From contig CAMCVS010000005.1 of assembly GCA_945881965.1 (NCBI GenBank), positions 1 to 64,000 of the forward strand: 64,000 nt of DNA, written 5' to 3'. Source of the stretch: Paracoccus haematequi (GTDB taxonomy: Bacteria; Pseudomonadota; Alphaproteobacteria; Rhodobacterales; Rhodobacteraceae). A model generated the notes under the pieces. That model made no database searches and had not been told where the DNA came from. It worked only from the letters and a program-made list of their open reading frames with translations. This document shows, piece by piece, positions 1 through 8,357 of the stretch; positions within the stretch are counted from its first letter, which is position 1, and every line of letters begins with the position of its first letter. The position numbers and the translations under genes are program-made.

Positions 1-606
1 CGCCTGCACGGCGGCGGCCTGCGGGGGTGGGGCGGCCATGATGATTTCCGACAACAGCACCCGCACCGACGATCCGCCTCCTGTGGATTGCAGGGCGCGG
101 TCCACCTCACGGTCGGACACCTGCACCTTACCGGAAAAACGCGCGCGCACCACATCTCGCCATGCGATGCCGCTGCGCACGAAATCGCGGAAGCTGTCCT
201 TTTCGACGCCGCCTGCGGCGATGGCGCGCAGGAACTGTTCGGTGTCCATGTTCACGCGGCCGGCAAATTCGGCCATGCCCGCCTCGATGGCCTCGTTGGT
301 GGGCAGGACGCCTGCCTGTGCTGCGGCCTCGAGTTTCAGCCGCTCTTCGATCAATTGTTCGCGGGCCAGCGTGTCGGGATTGCCCGGCGCGCGCAGCAGG
401 GTCAGGAATGCGGTGCGCTGTTCGACTTCGAAGGTGGTGATCACCTTGTCATTGACCAAATAGGCCGGGGAAAACTGGCCCTGTCCTTGACCCTGTCCTT
501 GGCCCTGCGCCTGCGCTGTCACTGGCAAGGCGCCAAGCGCAATCACCAGCGCCCACACCAAAGCCAGAGGGGCACAGGGCAGGCGGGCAGGCATCAAATG
601 GCGCAT
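1..606 (-). CDS. surA: SurA-type periplasmic chaperone / peptidyl-prolyl isomerase (partial, C-terminus beyond window)
   Basis: The first 202 codons are visible; the gene runs off the left edge of the window. SurA escorts outer-membrane proteins across the periplasm to the BAM machine. The start at 606 has a GGAG ribosome site 7 nt upstream; an in-frame ATG at 594 is the alternative. Residues 1-32 form a signal peptide, followed by a low-complexity run of Gln-Gly repeats and then the SurA N-terminal region (VNDKVITTFEVEQR, with later helices rich in EQFLRAI-type motifs). The prolyl-isomerase domain lies outside the window. It sits last in an lptF-lptG-lptD-surA block, the usual Rhodobacteraceae order, which links it to assembly of LptD and other beta-barrels. 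The family call rests on the N-terminal domain and on the context. Confidence 0.85.
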   Translation of the reverse strand, partial: MRHLMPARLPCAPLALVWALVIALGALPVTAQAQGQGQGQGQGQFSPAYLVNDKVITTFEVEQRTAFLTLLRAPGNPDTLAREQLIEERLKLEAAAQAGVLPTNEAIEAGMAEFAGRVNMDTEQFLRAIAAGGVEKDSFRDFVRSGIAWRDVVRARFSGKVQVSDREVDRALQSTGGGSSVRVLLSEIIMAAPPPQAAAVQA

Positions 607-625
607 CTCGTCACTCCTTCGTTGC

Positions 626-668
626 GGGGCCCGGACTTGGGGCCCGGACTTGGACTTGGACTTGGGGG
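626..668. repeat. Short tandem repeat between lptD and surA
   Basis: The 82-bp gap between the lptD stop and the surA start contains repeated GGACTTG units interspersed with GGGCCC blocks. The motif CCCGGACTTGG occurs twice and the hexamer GGACTT is then iterated. The tract lies 20 to 60 nt upstream of the surA start codon on the minus strand. Such simple repeats are prone to slippage, so length could vary between isolates. No hairpin-plus-T-tract terminator is evident here. Confidence 0.6.
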
Positions 669-688
669 GCCGGTCCGGGGTCATGCGG

Positions 689-2806
689 TCAGCCCCGGCA
701 GGTGCGGGTATAGCTGGTGTCGTTGTTGCGCACACCAAACCCACCCAGCACCACGGTTAAGCCGAAAACGGTCGAGGGTGCAACAATCGTCGGCTGGGAA
801 TGGTCGCGCGTGACGGTCAGGTTCATCGTGGTACATTCGTTGCGATATTGCAGGCCAAGCCCCGCCTGTGCGGTGCGGTCGGACGCCACATCATAGCGCC
901 ATGTGGTGGTGGCGGTGACATGCCGCCCCAGCCTGCGATAGCCGCTCAGCGTCCATTCCGACACATCGCCGGGGCGCGCTTCGGCGGCATCCTGACCCAG
1001 CCAGGCATAGGACGCGCTGGCCCCGAATTTCGGCCGATAGAACGACAGCCGCGCCTCGGCCTTGCGCGCGGTATCGCCGGGATGGACCAGTCCGCGAAAG
1101 TTCAAATCGAACCCGCTGACATGCTGCAACCGCGCCGCCAGCAGCATCGACGAAGAGGTGCCCGCCAAACCCGAGGACCGGCTGAAATCCGCCAGCCCGT
1201 CCTCGCGCAGCACCTGACCCAGCGTGAGCGCCGACCGCCAGCCGGAGGTGCCGGTGCGGGTCCAGTTGACGCCATAGGCGATCATCGTCCCGTGCTCGCG
1301 CCGGTCCGCTGCCGGGAACCGCGACAGCGCCAACAGGTTGCCTTCGTCAAACTCGACCCGCGTGCTTTCCTCGTTGGGCACGGCCAGCGTGGACCCGCCG
1401 ACCCAGCCCAGCATCATCAGCGGCTCGATGGTCTGGCTGGCGCGCGGGGTGGCTTTCTGGAACGGCCAGCGCAGGGTCAGCGCCGCATGAGGTGTCACTG
1501 CGGTATCGCGGGCCACAGCCGTGCTGTCCTGATCCACCGCGAACCCGTCAATCGCCAGACCGATATCGCTGACAGCCACCAGTCCCGGCCCGATGACCGC
1601 GCTGCGCAGCCATTGCGCCTCCAGCATGGTGCGGCTGATGTCACGGCCCGCCACGTCCACATCGGATTGCCGGTAATGCCCATGTGCCAAGGCCGCCACG
1701 CGGATTTCCCCGCCCAGCGTTTTCGGAAAGAACCGCTGTTCATGCAGCGCTTCTGCGACCCCGGTAGGCAGGGTGGCGTTGTCCTCGTCCACGCGCAGGG
1801 TCTGGAACCGGGTCAGGCTCAGCCGGGTATGCCGGTCGCGCGTGGTCTTGGACAGGGTGGCATCGCTTGCCAGCCGTTCACGGGAGGGAAAGTTATAGTG
1901 GATGACATAGGCCTTGTCGCTGACCGCCTCGACGTCGAAATCCAGCCGCCACCCCTTGCGCAGCCCGAAATGCGCTTCGCCGTCCACCCAGGCGCGGGTT
2001 TCACCCGGCAGCAGGTCATCCTGGCTGAACGCGCCCGCAATGGTCATGTCGCCGTTGCGGAACACCTGCCGGTAGCGCCATTGCAAGGTGGTGGTCTTGG
2101 GCGACAGGAACGGGGTCAGCGTCAGGTCGCGGTGATCACCCAGACGGATGAAATACGGCAGTTTCAGCCCGACCCCCAGATTGGACGAGCTTTCCAGTTC
2201 CGGGATCAGAAACCCGGTGGCGCGCGCCAGTGTCGGGTCGGGCAGGCGCAGCCGCGGCAGCCACAGCACCGGCAGCCCGAACACCCGCAGCGTCGCATTG
2301 CGGAAATACAGTTGCTGTTCGGTCTGGTCATGGATCACGCGGGCGGCGCGGATTTGCCAGACCGGCGCGCGGTCATCATTTGCGCAGATGCGGCAGGATG
2401 TGGCGGCGACACGGTAAAGCTGCGTGTAGCGCCCGCCGACGCGGTCCAGCCGGGTGGCGGCCAGTTGCAACTGGCGGTCAAAGATCATCCGCGCTCCGGT
2501 CAACAGCCCGTTCTGGAACCCGGCGTCCAGTTCACCGGCATCGGCCAGCACCACAAGGTTGTCGCCTTCGGTCACCGTCACCGGCCCGTCCAGCGTCAAT
2601 TGCCCCGTGTCGCGGTCATAGGTCACGCGGTCGGCCTTCAGGCGGCGATTGCCCTGCGACGCCTCGACGTTGCCTTCGGCGATCAGCACGGATTTGCCGT
2701 CGATGCGGATGGCATCGGCAACCAGAAGCACGGGCGCATCGGATTGCTGCGCCAAGGCGGGCAGCGCCAGCAGCAGCAACGCGGCCAACAGGGGGATCAG
2801 CCGCAT
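689..2806 (-). CDS. lptD: LPS-assembly protein LptD
   Basis: Outer-membrane beta-barrel that inserts lipopolysaccharide into the outer leaflet together with LptE. The protein has 705 aa: a signal peptide (1-19, cleavage after ALA), an OstA/LptA-like beta-jellyroll (about 25-130) and a long C-terminal barrel domain. Four cysteines (138, 141, 658, 703) form an N-terminal pair and a C-terminal pair, the pattern expected for the long-range disulfides that LptD needs. Two Dsb-like genes occur 4 to 6 kb away. The start at 2806 was chosen because it gives a clean signal peptide and overlaps the lptG stop by one base; longer readings of this frame run through the end of lptG. The gene is translated after lptF and lptG in one operon. 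Confidence 0.93.
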   Translation of the reverse strand: MRLIPLLAALLLLALPALAQQSDAPVLLVADAIRIDGKSVLIAEGNVEASQGNRRLKADRVTYDRDTGQLTLDGPVTVTEGDNLVVLADAGELDAGFQNGLLTGARMIFDRQLQLAATRLDRVGGRYTQLYRVAATSCRICANDDRAPVWQIRAARVIHDQTEQQLYFRNATLRVFGLPVLWLPRLRLPDPTLARATGFLIPELESSSNLGVGLKLPYFIRLGDHRDLTLTPFLSPKTTTLQWRYRQVFRNGDMTIAGAFSQDDLLPGETRAWVDGEAHFGLRKGWRLDFDVEAVSDKAYVIHYNFPSRERLASDATLSKTTRDRHTRLSLTRFQTLRVDEDNATLPTGVAEALHEQRFFPKTLGGEIRVAALAHGHYRQSDVDVAGRDISRTMLEAQWLRSAVIGPGLVAVSDIGLAIDGFAVDQDSTAVARDTAVTPHAALTLRWPFQKATPRASQTIEPLMMLGWVGGSTLAVPNEESTRVEFDEGNLLALSRFPAADRREHGTMIAYGVNWTRTGTSGWRSALTLGQVLREDGLADFSRSSGLAGTSSSMLLAARLQHVSGFDLNFRGLVHPGDTARKAEARLSFYRPKFGASASYAWLGQDAAEARPGDVSEWTLSGYRRLGRHVTATTTWRYDVASDRTAQAGLGLQYRNECTTMNLTVTRDHSQPTIVAPSTVFGLTVVLGGFGVRNNDTSYTRTCRG

Positions 2807-3903
2807 CAGCCATCCTCCATGTGCAGCAACAGCCCCAGCGCCAGCAGCACCGAGGCCACCGGCGGGGCCCATGCGGCCAACAGCACCGGTACAAGCCCGT
2901 TCTCGCCCAGAATCTGGCTGAAGCTGCGGATGTAATACAGCGTGAACCCCAACAGCACGGCGGCCAGCACCGCCACGCCTGTGCGCCCGAACCGGGTGTG
3001 CCGCATGGTGAAGGCCGACGATATCAGCACCATCGCCACCAGAAACAGCGGTCGCGCCAGTTCCATCTGGAACCACACCGCATGGCGGCGCGCAGAAAAC
3101 CCGGCCTCGCGCAATTGCGCGATGTAATCGGGCAAGTCCCAGATCGAAATCGTGTGCGGTGCGCCGAAACTGTCGCGGATGCGGTCGCGGGTCAGGCTGG
3201 AGGCGACCTGCACCGTTGCCGCAGTTTGCGCCGTGGCCTCGGGGTTGGCACCGGGGGCCAGCGACCATGTCTTGGCGTCGGTCAATTCCCAGACCCCGTC
3301 GCGCAGGGTGGCCGTCGCGGCCTCGATCCGGCGGGTGGGCGCGCCATCGGCGGCATAGGTCAGGAACGACACCGCTTGCAGCACGGTGCCATCGCTGTTG
3401 GCCCGCGCCGCGCGGATCACGGTCTGGCCGGACGGATCGCCCTGCCGCAGCCACAGCCCTTCGGCAGAGACGGACAGCACATCGACCCCGCCCGCGCGCG
3501 CGGCCTGCGACAGTTGTTCATAGCGTTTTGCCGTGGTGGCCACGATGGGGTTCAGCACCGCCACCGCCAGCACACCGATGATGGCGGCCACTGCCACCGG
3601 CGCCATCAGGGTGCGCAACCCCGCCCGCCCCGCCGCGCGCGCCACCACCAGTTCGGACGACCGCGCCAGCGCCAGAAACAGCGCCACCGTGGCAAGGATC
3701 ATCACCAGCGGCAGGATGTTATAGATGCCCTGCGGCGCGTTCAGCGCGGTCAGCCGCAGGATTTGCGACAATCCGGCGTCCTGCGGGCCAAAGCGGCGCA
3801 CCTGTTCCACGAAATCCAGCAGCGACATCAGCAGGAAAAACACCGCGAACAGCCCGCCGAACACCACCGCGAACCGCCGCGCGAAATACAGATGCAACGT
3901 CAT
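2806..3903 (-). CDS. lptG: LPS export ABC transporter permease LptG
   Basis: Inner-membrane permease of the LptB2FG extractor that pulls LPS from the inner membrane and feeds it to the LptC-LptA bridge. The 365-aa protein shows the YjgP/YjgQ family plan: N-terminal amphipathic and transmembrane segments (MTLHLYFARRFAVVF, LFAVFFLLMSLLDFVE), two further helices, a periplasmic jellyroll domain (about 130-260) and C-terminal helices (ARPLFLVAMVLISSAFTMRH). The ATG at 3903 overlaps the lptF stop by 4 bp (ATGA), and the stop overlaps the lptD start by one base, so all three are translationally coupled. Assignment as LptG rather than LptF follows gene order and sequence style. Confidence 0.92.
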   Translation of the reverse strand: MTLHLYFARRFAVVFGGLFAVFFLLMSLLDFVEQVRRFGPQDAGLSQILRLTALNAPQGIYNILPLVMILATVALFLALARSSELVVARAAGRAGLRTLMAPVAVAAIIGVLAVAVLNPIVATTAKRYEQLSQAARAGGVDVLSVSAEGLWLRQGDPSGQTVIRAARANSDGTVLQAVSFLTYAADGAPTRRIEAATATLRDGVWELTDAKTWSLAPGANPEATAQTAATVQVASSLTRDRIRDSFGAPHTISIWDLPDYIAQLREAGFSARRHAVWFQMELARPLFLVAMVLISSAFTMRHTRFGRTGVAVLAAVLLGFTLYYIRSFSQILGENGLVPVLLAAWAPPVASVLLALGLLLHMEDG

Positions 3904-5036
3904 GTCGCCGTCGCCATCGCAATGCGCGACCTGCGGGGCCGCCGCCCGCCGCGCGCGGCCTGTGCCAGCAACCCGGCAGAAATCACCCCGCCCAGCAGCG
4001 CGGGCATATAGATCAGCGGCCATAGCCCTGCGTCATCGCGCACCGGGTCGCTGACCACGCCCTCGGTCAGTTTCACCACCACCAGCAGCACGATCGCCCC
4101 CACGATCTGCCGCCAAACGCCAAAGCGGGAAAAGCTGCCGATCAGCAGCGCGCCAAAGCCGATCATGGCGGCGACGATGCACAGCAAGGGCTGGCTGAAC
4201 CGCATGTGCAATTCCTCGACCACCCGGCCCGGCAATTCGCCCGTCTCGGCGGCAATCTTGCCAGGATCGGCCCACAGATCGCGCGTGGGAATCCAGCGCA
4301 GCGCGCGCCCCGGCACATCGGGCCGGGTCAACATCCGCCCGATGTCATAGGAAAACTCGGTGAAATGCGTGACACCCAGCCGGTCCGAGGCAGGGTTATG
4401 GGTCTGCACCATGCCGTCGAGCATCACCAGACGCGGGTCGCCGCCCACCTCGACCAGATGGCCGCGTTCTGCGGTATAGGTCAGCGCGCGCGCCGGATCG
4501 CTGCGGTCGGACAGAAAGATGTCGGCCAACAGCCCCTCGGTCGTGATCTCGCGCACATAAAAGGTGATCCCCGGCGAAGGGTTCAGGAATGTGCCTTCGG
4601 TCAGCAGTTTCGCGGTCAGGTTCTGCGCAATCTCGGCCTCGCGCAGCCGCAATTGCGCCAGCGACGCGGGCACCAGCACATGCGTCAAAAGCGCCATCAT
4701 CGCCGCCACCACCAGCCCGAAATACAACACCGGGCGCGCCAGCCGCCATGGCGAGAACCCGGTCGCCTGCATCACCACCAGCTCGCTTTCGGTGCTGAGA
4801 CGATTGGTGACATAGACCGAGGCCGCAAAGCCAGCCATCGGCAGCACCAGCCGGATCACATTGGGCAGCGTCAGGGCGGTAAACTCGGCAAACACGGCGG
4901 CGCTTTGGCCATCACCGATCAATTGATCGAACAGCCGCACCGCCTGGTTGATCCAATAGATCGACACCAGCACCAGCGCGAAAAATCCAAACAGGATCAT
5001 CAGTTGCGCAAAGATATAACGGTCGAATCTGGCCAC
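3900..5036 (-). CDS. lptF: LPS export ABC transporter permease LptF
   Basis: Partner of LptG in the LPS extractor. The protein has 378 aa with the YjgP/YjgQ layout: helices at about 5-30 and 50-75, another pair near 100-125, a periplasmic domain (EGTFLNPSPGITFYVRE) and three C-terminal helices. GTG at 5036 is taken as the start because the homologous region begins VARFDRYIFAQ and a purine-rich GGTGGGGGAC lies just upstream; the longer reading upstream is antisense to pepA. It is the first gene of the minus-strand lptF-lptG-lptD-surA unit and is divergent from pepA. The 125-bp space between them must hold both promoters. Confidence 0.92.
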   Translation of the reverse strand: MARFDRYIFAQLMILFGFFALVLVSIYWINQAVRLFDQLIGDGQSAAVFAEFTALTLPNVIRLVLPMAGFAASVYVTNRLSTESELVVMQATGFSPWRLARPVLYFGLVVAAMMALLTHVLVPASLAQLRLREAEIAQNLTAKLLTEGTFLNPSPGITFYVREITTEGLLADIFLSDRSDPARALTYTAERGHLVEVGGDPRLVMLDGMVQTHNPASDRLGVTHFTEFSYDIGRMLTRPDVPGRALRWIPTRDLWADPGKIAAETGELPGRVVEELHMRFSQPLLCIVAAMIGFGALLIGSFSRFGVWRQIVGAIVLLVVVKLTEGVVSDPVRDDAGLWPLIYMPALLGGVISAGLLAQAARGGRRPRRSRIAMATAT

Positions 5037-5161
5037 GCGTCCCCCACCGGCGCAAGTCGTGCTGTCAGACCCTATCCGAGGCGGGCGGGTTGCGAAACTG
5101 CGTTCTGGCCAAGGTGGGGGTCGCGCGCTAATCCTTGCCCACCAAGCCAAAAGGAAATGCC

Positions 5162-6628
5162 ATGACCCGCCTTGTCGATATCGCCGCCCTGCCTCTGGAC
5201 CTGACCGATCTGGCCACGCGGGAGGGGCGTCTGGCCCTGCTGCTGGACGCGGAAGGCCCGCTGGACAGCGCGGCGCGGCGGATTGACCGGCTGATGCGCG
5301 GGGCGCTGACACGCGCGCGGGGGTCGGACGCCTTTGCCAAGCTGAAACCGGGGCAGGTGATGACGCTGGCCTGGCCTGCGGGATTAGCCGCCGAGGCGGT
5401 GGATATGGTCCGCCTGCCGCGCCGCGCCACACAGGCCGAGGCGGAAAAGGCGGGGGCGGCGCTGGCCCGTGCCAAGGGACGCGCGGGCCTGACGCTGCTG
5501 GTGCCCGTGCATCCGCGTCTGGTGGCCGTGCTGCGCGGGATCCTGTTGCGCGCCTATGAATTTACCGACCACAAGTCGGATCGCGCGCCACTGCCTGCGG
5601 GGGGCGTCACCGTGATGACCTCTGCGCCCGAGGCGCTGGAGGCCCCCCTGGCCGATCTGCGCGCGGTGGCCGAAGGCGTGTTCCTGACCCGCGACCTGGT
5701 GGCGGAACCGGCCAACGTGCTGACCACCTCCGAATTTGCCCGCCGCCTGACGGACCTGTCCGCGCTTGGCCTCACCGTCGAAGTGTTCGACGAGGCCGCG
5801 CTGGACCAGTTGGGGATGCGCGCGCTGTTGGCCGTGGGGCAGGGGTCCGCCGCCCCGTCCAAGTTGGTCGTCATGCAATGGCAGGGCAGCGACAGCCCCC
5901 CTCTGGCGCTGGTCGGCAAGGGGGTGGTGTTCGATTCGGGCGGGATTTCGATCAAGCCCGCTGGTGGCATGGAAGAGATGACGATGGACATGGGCGGCGC
6001 GGGCACCATCGCGGGCGTGATGGCGACGCTGGCGCGGCGGCAGGCCAAGGCGCATGTGGTGGCGCTGCTGGGGTTGGTGGAAAACATGCCGTCGGGCACC
6101 GCGATGCGCCCCGGCGATGTGGTCCGGTCGATGAAAGGCGACACGATCGAGATCGTGAACACCGACGCCGAGGGCCGTTTGGTGCTGGCCGATGTGCTGT
6201 GGTATGCGCAGGACCGGTTCAATCCGCGGGGGGTGGTTGACCTGGCCACCCTGACGGGCGCGGTGATCGTGGCGCTTGGCCACGACAATGCGGGCGTGTT
6301 TTCCAATGATGACGCGCTGGCGCGCGCGTTCCTTAGTGCCGCCGAGGCCGAGGGCGAGGGCGCATGGCGGATGCCGCTGGGAGACAGCTATGGCGATCTG
6401 ATCAAGAGCCGGATCGCGGATGTCAAAAATTCGGGCGGGCGGTTTGCAGGCGCGATCACGGCGGCGATGTTCCTGCAACGTTTCATCAGGCCGGGGATGG
6501 CGTGGGTGCATGTCGATATCGCGGGCACCGCGATGCCGCCGGGGGACACCACGCTCGCCCCGAAAGGGCCGACCGGCTGGGGGGTGCGCGCGTTGGACCG
6601 CATGATCCGTGACATGTTCGAAGGCTAA
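5162..6628 (+). CDS. pepA: Leucyl aminopeptidase (M17, PepA)
   Basis: Cytosolic dizinc or dimanganese aminopeptidase that removes N-terminal residues from peptides; some homologues also bind DNA as architectural regulators. The protein has 488 aa, within the family range. The catalytic C-terminal half has the metal and lysine region FDSGGISIKPAGGMEEMTMD and the M17 signature NTDAEGRL beginning at residue 333. The ATG at 5162 follows AAAAGGAAA at good spacing; an upstream TTG at 5135 is less likely. holC follows 3 bp after the stop, a very common pairing in proteobacteria that suggests a two-gene operon. Confidence 0.93.
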   Translation: MTRLVDIAALPLDLTDLATREGRLALLLDAEGPLDSAARRIDRLMRGALTRARGSDAFAKLKPGQVMTLAWPAGLAAEAVDMVRLPRRATQAEAEKAGAALARAKGRAGLTLLVPVHPRLVAVLRGILLRAYEFTDHKSDRAPLPAGGVTVMTSAPEALEAPLADLRAVAEGVFLTRDLVAEPANVLTTSEFARRLTDLSALGLTVEVFDEAALDQLGMRALLAVGQGSAAPSKLVVMQWQGSDSPPLALVGKGVVFDSGGISIKPAGGMEEMTMDMGGAGTIAGVMATLARRQAKAHVVALLGLVENMPSGTAMRPGDVVRSMKGDTIEIVNTDAEGRLVLADVLWYAQDRFNPRGVVDLATLTGAVIVALGHDNAGVFSNDDALARAFLSAAEAEGEGAWRMPLGDSYGDLIKSRIADVKNSGGRFAGAITAAMFLQRFIRPGMAWVHVDIAGTAMPPGDTTLAPKGPTGWGVRALDRMIRDMFEG

Positions 6629-6631
6629 GGG

Positions 6632-7081
6632 ATGGCCGCGCTGTTCTATCAGTTGCTGCGGTCCGGCGTCGAAGACACGTTGGCGATGCTGGTGGAAAAA
6701 TCGCTGGAACGCGGCTGGCGGGTGGCGGTGCGGGCGCGCGACGCGGGCCGTCTGGATCAACTGGACCACGCGCTGTGGCTGCGCGAGGAGTTCCTGCCGC
6801 ATGGCATCGCGGGCGGGCCGCATGATGCGCTGCAACCGGTGCTTCTGACCACGGGGGATATTAACAACAGCGCGGCCTGTCTTGTGGCGCTGGACGGGGC
6901 CGAGGTCAGTGCGGGCGAGGCCGCAGCACTGGACCGCGTTTGCATCCTGTTCGACGGGAACGATGACGCAGCGCTGGCGCGCGCGCGCGATCAGTGGCGC
7001 GCGCTGACGGGGGCGGGGGTAGCCGCACAGTATTGGTCCGAGGAAACCGGCCGCTGGGTGATGAAAACCGAGAAAAAGTAA
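6632..7081 (+). CDS. holC: DNA polymerase III subunit chi (HolC)
   Basis: Clamp-loader accessory subunit that contacts single-stranded DNA-binding protein. The protein has 149 aa and begins with the family-typical FYQLLRSGVEDTLAMLVEKSLERGWRV segment, here split around residues 5-32. A middle HDALQPVLLTT stretch and the acidic VCILFDGND strand complete the fold. It lies 3 bp downstream of pepA, so the two are co-transcribed. It converges with the minus-strand gene at 7095; only 13 bp separate the stops and no terminator is visible. Confidence 0.9.
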   Translation: MAALFYQLLRSGVEDTLAMLVEKSLERGWRVAVRARDAGRLDQLDHALWLREEFLPHGIAGGPHDALQPVLLTTGDINNSAACLVALDGAEVSAGEAAALDRVCILFDGNDDAALARARDQWRALTGAGVAAQYWSEETGRWVMKTEKK

Positions 7082-7094
7082 TCCGTTGCGGCGG

Positions 7095-7574
7095 CTAGTT
7101 GATGTAACGTGCCAGCGCGGGCGCGGGCATCCAGCCCCGGATCATGATCTCTGGCAGCACATAGAACGGCGCGTCGGGCACACCCAGGCTGCGCGCCAGA
7201 TCGCTGTCCATCGCATGGCGATGCACGGTCCAGCCCGCGTCCTGCGCGCGCGCGTCCAGTTCCGCGCCCGCTTGCGCGCAATCGGCACAGCCATCGCTGA
7301 AAAACGCCACATGCCGTGGCGCGGGCCATTGCCCGAACAGCGCCACGCCATGCGCCGCGATCAGCGACAGATCGGCGGATTTGTCAGCGGCATAGGGGTC
7401 AGGCGGGGCCAGCCCGTCGGTGATCATCGCCGGATCATCCAAAAGCGCGCGGCGCACCTCGGCCCCAAAGGCCGCGCGTGCATCAGGGGTCAGGCCCAGC
7501 CCGTCCGGCATGGCAGGCCCGGCACAGGCCAGACCCGCCACCAGACCCGCTAGCACACTTGCGATACGCCTCAT
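7095..7574 (-). CDS. Secreted thioredoxin-fold protein with CADC motif
   Basis: A 159-aa exported protein. It has a signal peptide (about 1-22), a helical segment resembling the N-terminal region of the neighbouring DsbA-like protein (DARAAFGAEVRRALLDDP against ERAAFQAEVRAYLLENP), then a thioredoxin-like strand with FFSDGCADCAQA, a CxxC motif. A cis-proline candidate lies in the VPDAPFYVLP segment near the C-terminus. The ATG overlaps the stop of the upstream DsbA-like gene by 4 bp, so the two are coupled. It is shorter than a full DsbA because the helical insertion is small. A role in periplasmic thiol exchange, possibly as a partner of the neighbour, is inference. Confidence 0.7.
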   Translation of the reverse strand: MRRIASVLAGLVAGLACAGPAMPDGLGLTPDARAAFGAEVRRALLDDPAMITDGLAPPDPYAADKSADLSLIAAHGVALFGQWPAPRHVAFFSDGCADCAQAGAELDARAQDAGWTVHRHAMDSDLARSLGVPDAPFYVLPEIMIRGWMPAPALARYIN

Positions 7575-8353
7575 TCGACGCGGGCTTCGGCCACCAGTTG
7601 GGTCATGCCTTCCAGCGGCACATAGCCGCGCACCAGCCTGTCCTTGACCACGAATGTCGGCGTGCCGTTGATCTGCAACCGCTGCGCCAGCGCGTGGTTG
7701 GCGGCGATCACCGCTGTTACTTCGGGGCTGTCCATGCGGGCCAGAACCGCTTCGGCGTTCAATCCGGCCTCAACGGCCATGCCGCCCAAAGCTTGCGGGC
7801 TGATCGGCCCTTTGCGTTCGATCAGTGCGTCATGCATCGCCTTATAAGCGTCGTCGCCCGCAATCTGCCGCACTGCGATGGCAAAACGCGAGGCCAGCAC
7901 CGAGTCGTCGCCCAGGATCGGGAATTCCTTCAGCACAAAGCGGATGTTGCCGTCAGAGGCGATCAGTTCCGCCACCTCGTCATGCGCCTTTTTGCAATAG
8001 CCGCAGCGGTAATCGACAAATTCCACCAGCGTGACATCGCCGTTCAGGTTGCCACCCACCCAGGACGCCGGATCCTGAAAGATGTCCTGCGCGTTGACCT
8101 GCAACAGGTCCGCGTCGCCCTTGGCCTGTTCCACGGCCTGACGGTTTTCCAGAACGGCCACCGCCTCCATGATCACCTGCGGGTTTTCCAGCAGATAGGC
8201 GCGCACTTCGGCCTGAAATGCGGCGCGTTCGGCATCAGACATCTTGGTGACATCAAAGGCCAGCGCGGGCGCTGCGACGAGCGCAAGCGACAGGCTTGCC
8301 GCAGCGGCAAAAGCCCGCGACAGGCGTGTCGCATCGGAAAGGGAACGGGTCAT
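7571..8353 (-). CDS. DsbA-family thiol:disulfide oxidoreductase
   Basis: Periplasmic disulfide oxidoreductase or isomerase of the DsbA/BdbD type, 260 aa. A long signal region ends at APALA. A Pro/Glu-rich helical segment (residues 40-90) precedes the thioredoxin fold with EFVDYRCGYCKKAH (CGYC active site) and a later GTPTFVV cis-proline loop. RBS AGGAG lies in the end of the upstream M48 gene, 4 bp away, so it is co-transcribed with the protease and with the smaller thioredoxin-fold gene downstream. The cysteine-rich LptD encoded nearby is a plausible but unproven client. Confidence 0.88.
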   Translation of the reverse strand: MTRSLSDATRLSRAFAAAASLSLALVAAPALAFDVTKMSDAERAAFQAEVRAYLLENPQVIMEAVAVLENRQAVEQAKGDADLLQVNAQDIFQDPASWVGGNLNGDVTLVEFVDYRCGYCKKAHDEVAELIASDGNIRFVLKEFPILGDDSVLASRFAIAVRQIAGDDAYKAMHDALIERKGPISPQALGGMAVEAGLNAEAVLARMDSPEVTAVIAANHALAQRLQINGTPTFVVKDRLVRGYVPLEGMTQLVAEARVE

Positions 8354-8357
8354 CGGG

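Noticed and set aside
800-4011. Long plus-strand open frames opposite lptD and lptG (up to 711 codons)
   Set aside because: They are antisense to well-recognised genes, have Arg/Gln/Pro/His-rich compositions typical of reverse frames in high-GC DNA, and lack ribosome sites. The same applies to many other long frames over the window.
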